NCBI GenBank assembly: GCA_964560875.1
Contig: CAZLMW010000096.1
Location: 1 to 31,832 of the forward strand
DNA length: 31,832 nucleotides
DNA from: CAZLMW01 sp964560875
Lineage (GTDB): Bacteria > Myxococcota_A > UBA9042
Direction: 5' to 3'
Numbering within the stretch: the stretch's first letter is position 1; each line of letters starts with the position of its first letter. The notes beneath the pieces are model-generated. The model searched no databases and was not told where the DNA came from. It saw only the letters and a program-made list of their open reading frames with translations. A program made the position numbers and the translations under genes. Shown here piece after piece: positions 30,706-31,832 of this stretch.

Positions 30706-31832
30706 ATGGCGGTGCGCGATGATTGGGTTTGCGCTTTGAAGATGCAAGCAAGAGACCGGACAGCCTCGGGGCTTCGTTTCCACGGAAACGGTGCGCACGC
30801 TGCCGTGCTGGTGCCGGCTGTCGCCCGGTTCGTCTGCGCGCTTGTGGCCACCGCGCTGACGATCACATTGATCCCAGACAGCGCAGACGCGGCGAAGAAG
30901 CGGAGCGGGCATTCGCGCAAAAAGGCCGCTCGCAAGTACGTCCCCGCGACGAAGACGTCCAAGAAGGGCGCCCAGAAAGCGGCCCCGATAAGCGACCGCT
31001 CACCCTTCATCGGGGCGGCGACAACCGCAACGAAAGGGCGCGGCGGTGTTGGCATGGTGCTCGATGGCCGCGGTGACATGGTCGTCGTGTCGCGGGTCGT
31101 AGCGGGCGGTCCAGCGGCGCGAGGGGGCGTGCTCGCGGGCGACATCATCCTCGACGTAAACGGCTGGAAGGTCCCGGCCAAGCCAACCGTCAGCAAGGTC
31201 GCGGCCCGGATCCGCGGCAGAATCGGCACGCCGTGCGAGATCACCGTGCGTCGCAAGAAGGCGAAAGCACCGGTCGGCCTGACGATCATCCGCGGGTCCA
31301 TGGCGTCGCTCTTTCCGCAGCTGAGCGCGAAGGTGATCGCCATCGACGACGGCGTTGCGCTGCTGGCCACCGCGGGAGGCCACACGATCGGGATCCGATT
31401 CATCGGCGCAGCCAAATCGGCCGGGTTGATCGGCTACCAGTGGCGTCTTGGTCCGGCGCGTGTGGCGCTCGGTCAACCAGCGCTCGAGGGTGACACACGC
31501 GACCGACGAACGGGCGCAGGGGTTGTCACGTGGACCCGCGCCGGCGCCACGATCCAGGTCGCTGGTTGGCGGCTGCAGCTCGCGCCGTGGCCAGGGCGAG
31601 AGAAGATGATCGTCCGCGCCTCGAATCGCCCGGTCGCGATCACGACGGCGGACAAGTGGCTCAAAGATGATCCGCGAGTCGCAACGTACGTCCGCCCTCG
31701 GGATGCGCCGCGCCCGTACCGAGAGACGTGGAACGGTGGGCCCTGCAAGGTCAAAATCGCGGCGACCGTCGACGGCAAGAAGGCGGCCAACCGGCGGCTG
31801 ACGATGTGGTTGGTGCGGTCGGGCAGTCGCGG
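30706..31832 (+). CDS. Secreted or membrane-anchored PDZ-domain protein (3'-truncated by window end)
   Basis: The frame is open from ATG 30706 (alternative ATG 30742) to the window edge, about 375 codons, with no stop. A hydrophobic segment at about residues 33-55 (AAVLVPAVARFVCALVATAL) ending DSADA looks like a signal peptide or anchor. A Lys/Arg-rich linker follows (KKRSGHSRKKAARK). A PDZ domain lies at about residues 112-195 (GVGMVLDGRGDMVVVSRVVA, GGPAARGGVLAGDIILDVNG), with the GD-x-I-x-x-xNG peptide-binding signature of HtrA/CtpA-type PDZs. Beyond it are beta-rich segments with no protease motif seen so far. I prefer ATG 30706 for its weak AGGG upstream. Whether a catalytic domain lies beyond the edge cannot be told. 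Confidence 0.75.
   Translation, partial: MAVRDDWVCALKMQARDRTASGLRFHGNGAHAAVLVPAVARFVCALVATALTITLIPDSADAAKKRSGHSRKKAARKYVPATKTSKKGAQKAAPISDRSPFIGAATTATKGRGGVGMVLDGRGDMVVVSRVVAGGPAARGGVLAGDIILDVNGWKVPAKPTVSKVAARIRGRIGTPCEITVRRKKAKAPVGLTIIRGSMASLFPQLSAKVIAIDDGVALLATAGGHTIGIRFIGAAKSAGLIGYQWRLGPARVALGQPALEGDTRDRRTGAGVVTWTRAGATIQVAGWRLQLAPWPGREKMIVRASNRPVAITTADKWLKDDPRVATYVRPRDAPRPYRETWNGGPCKVKIAATVDGKKAANRRLTMWLVRSGSR

Noticed and set aside
30534..31415. N-terminal extension of the thiolase (about 294 residues) from the longest open frame.
   Set aside because: The thiolase N-terminus is standard at ATG 30533 with a ribosome site. The upstream part is antisense to the PDZ gene and low in protein-like features.

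Overview
The window is GC-rich DNA (roughly 62-66% by eye) with high gene density. It looks like chromosome from a Myxococcota/deltaproteobacterial-type Gram-negative, probably an uncultured or lightly studied one. The grounds are: many secreted lipoproteins and outer-membrane beta-barrel proteins; a eukaryote-like Ser/Thr kinase with a Pro/Ala/Lys-rich extracytoplasmic tail beside a TPR-PEGA protein; Cys/Asp-rich 'DND' repeats; and an ExbB-ExbD-ExbD triad. No mobile element, rRNA, tRNA or CRISPR array was seen. Species-level identity cannot be given from the sequence alone.

Layout. (1) 64-7535, minus strand: envelope genes ending in a housekeeping gene. A Cys-motif lipoprotein overlaps a second lipoprotein by 4 bp. 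Then come a secreted protein, a small lipoprotein, a TPR/beta-barrel protein and finally phosphoglycerate mutase (gpmI). (2) 7665-10157, plus: two adjacent cyclic-nucleotide-binding-domain proteins, then a tRNA-dihydrouridine synthase. (3) 10222-10506, minus: FmdB-type zinc ribbon. (4) 10736-13651, plus: Ser/Thr kinase and TPR-PEGA protein. (5) 13866-15110, minus: pappalysin-like zinc metalloprotease lipoprotein, divergent from (6) 15441-19578, plus: small barrel-like protein, ArsA-type ATPase, YfhO-like membrane protein. (7) 19579-26012, minus: secreted nuclease, nine-repeat calcium-loop lipoprotein, outer-membrane protein with three of the same repeats, and ComEC DNA-uptake channel. (8) 26210-28205, minus: exbB-exbD-exbD proton-channel operon closed by a clear intrinsic terminator. 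(9) 28620-29285, plus: TPR protein with a zincin-like tail. (10) 29337-30533, minus: thiolase. (11) 30706-end, plus: a PDZ-domain protein that runs off the window.

The part most worth attention is 19.6-28.2 kb. A staphylococcal-nuclease-like secreted protein, two neighbouring proteins sharing twelve Cys-framed EF-hand-like loops, an outer-membrane barrel and ComEC lie collinearly on one strand. They sit directly behind a proton-motive ExbB/ExbD triad. A calcium-dependent system for handling or taking up extracellular DNA is a reasonable but unproven reading. An alternative for the triad alone is an Agl-type (gliding/spore-coat) motor, which has the same one-TolQ-plus-two-TolR composition.

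Several starts were moved inward from the longest reading frame on the basis of Shine-Dalgarno sites, signal peptides or gene overlaps. Each case is given with its gene.
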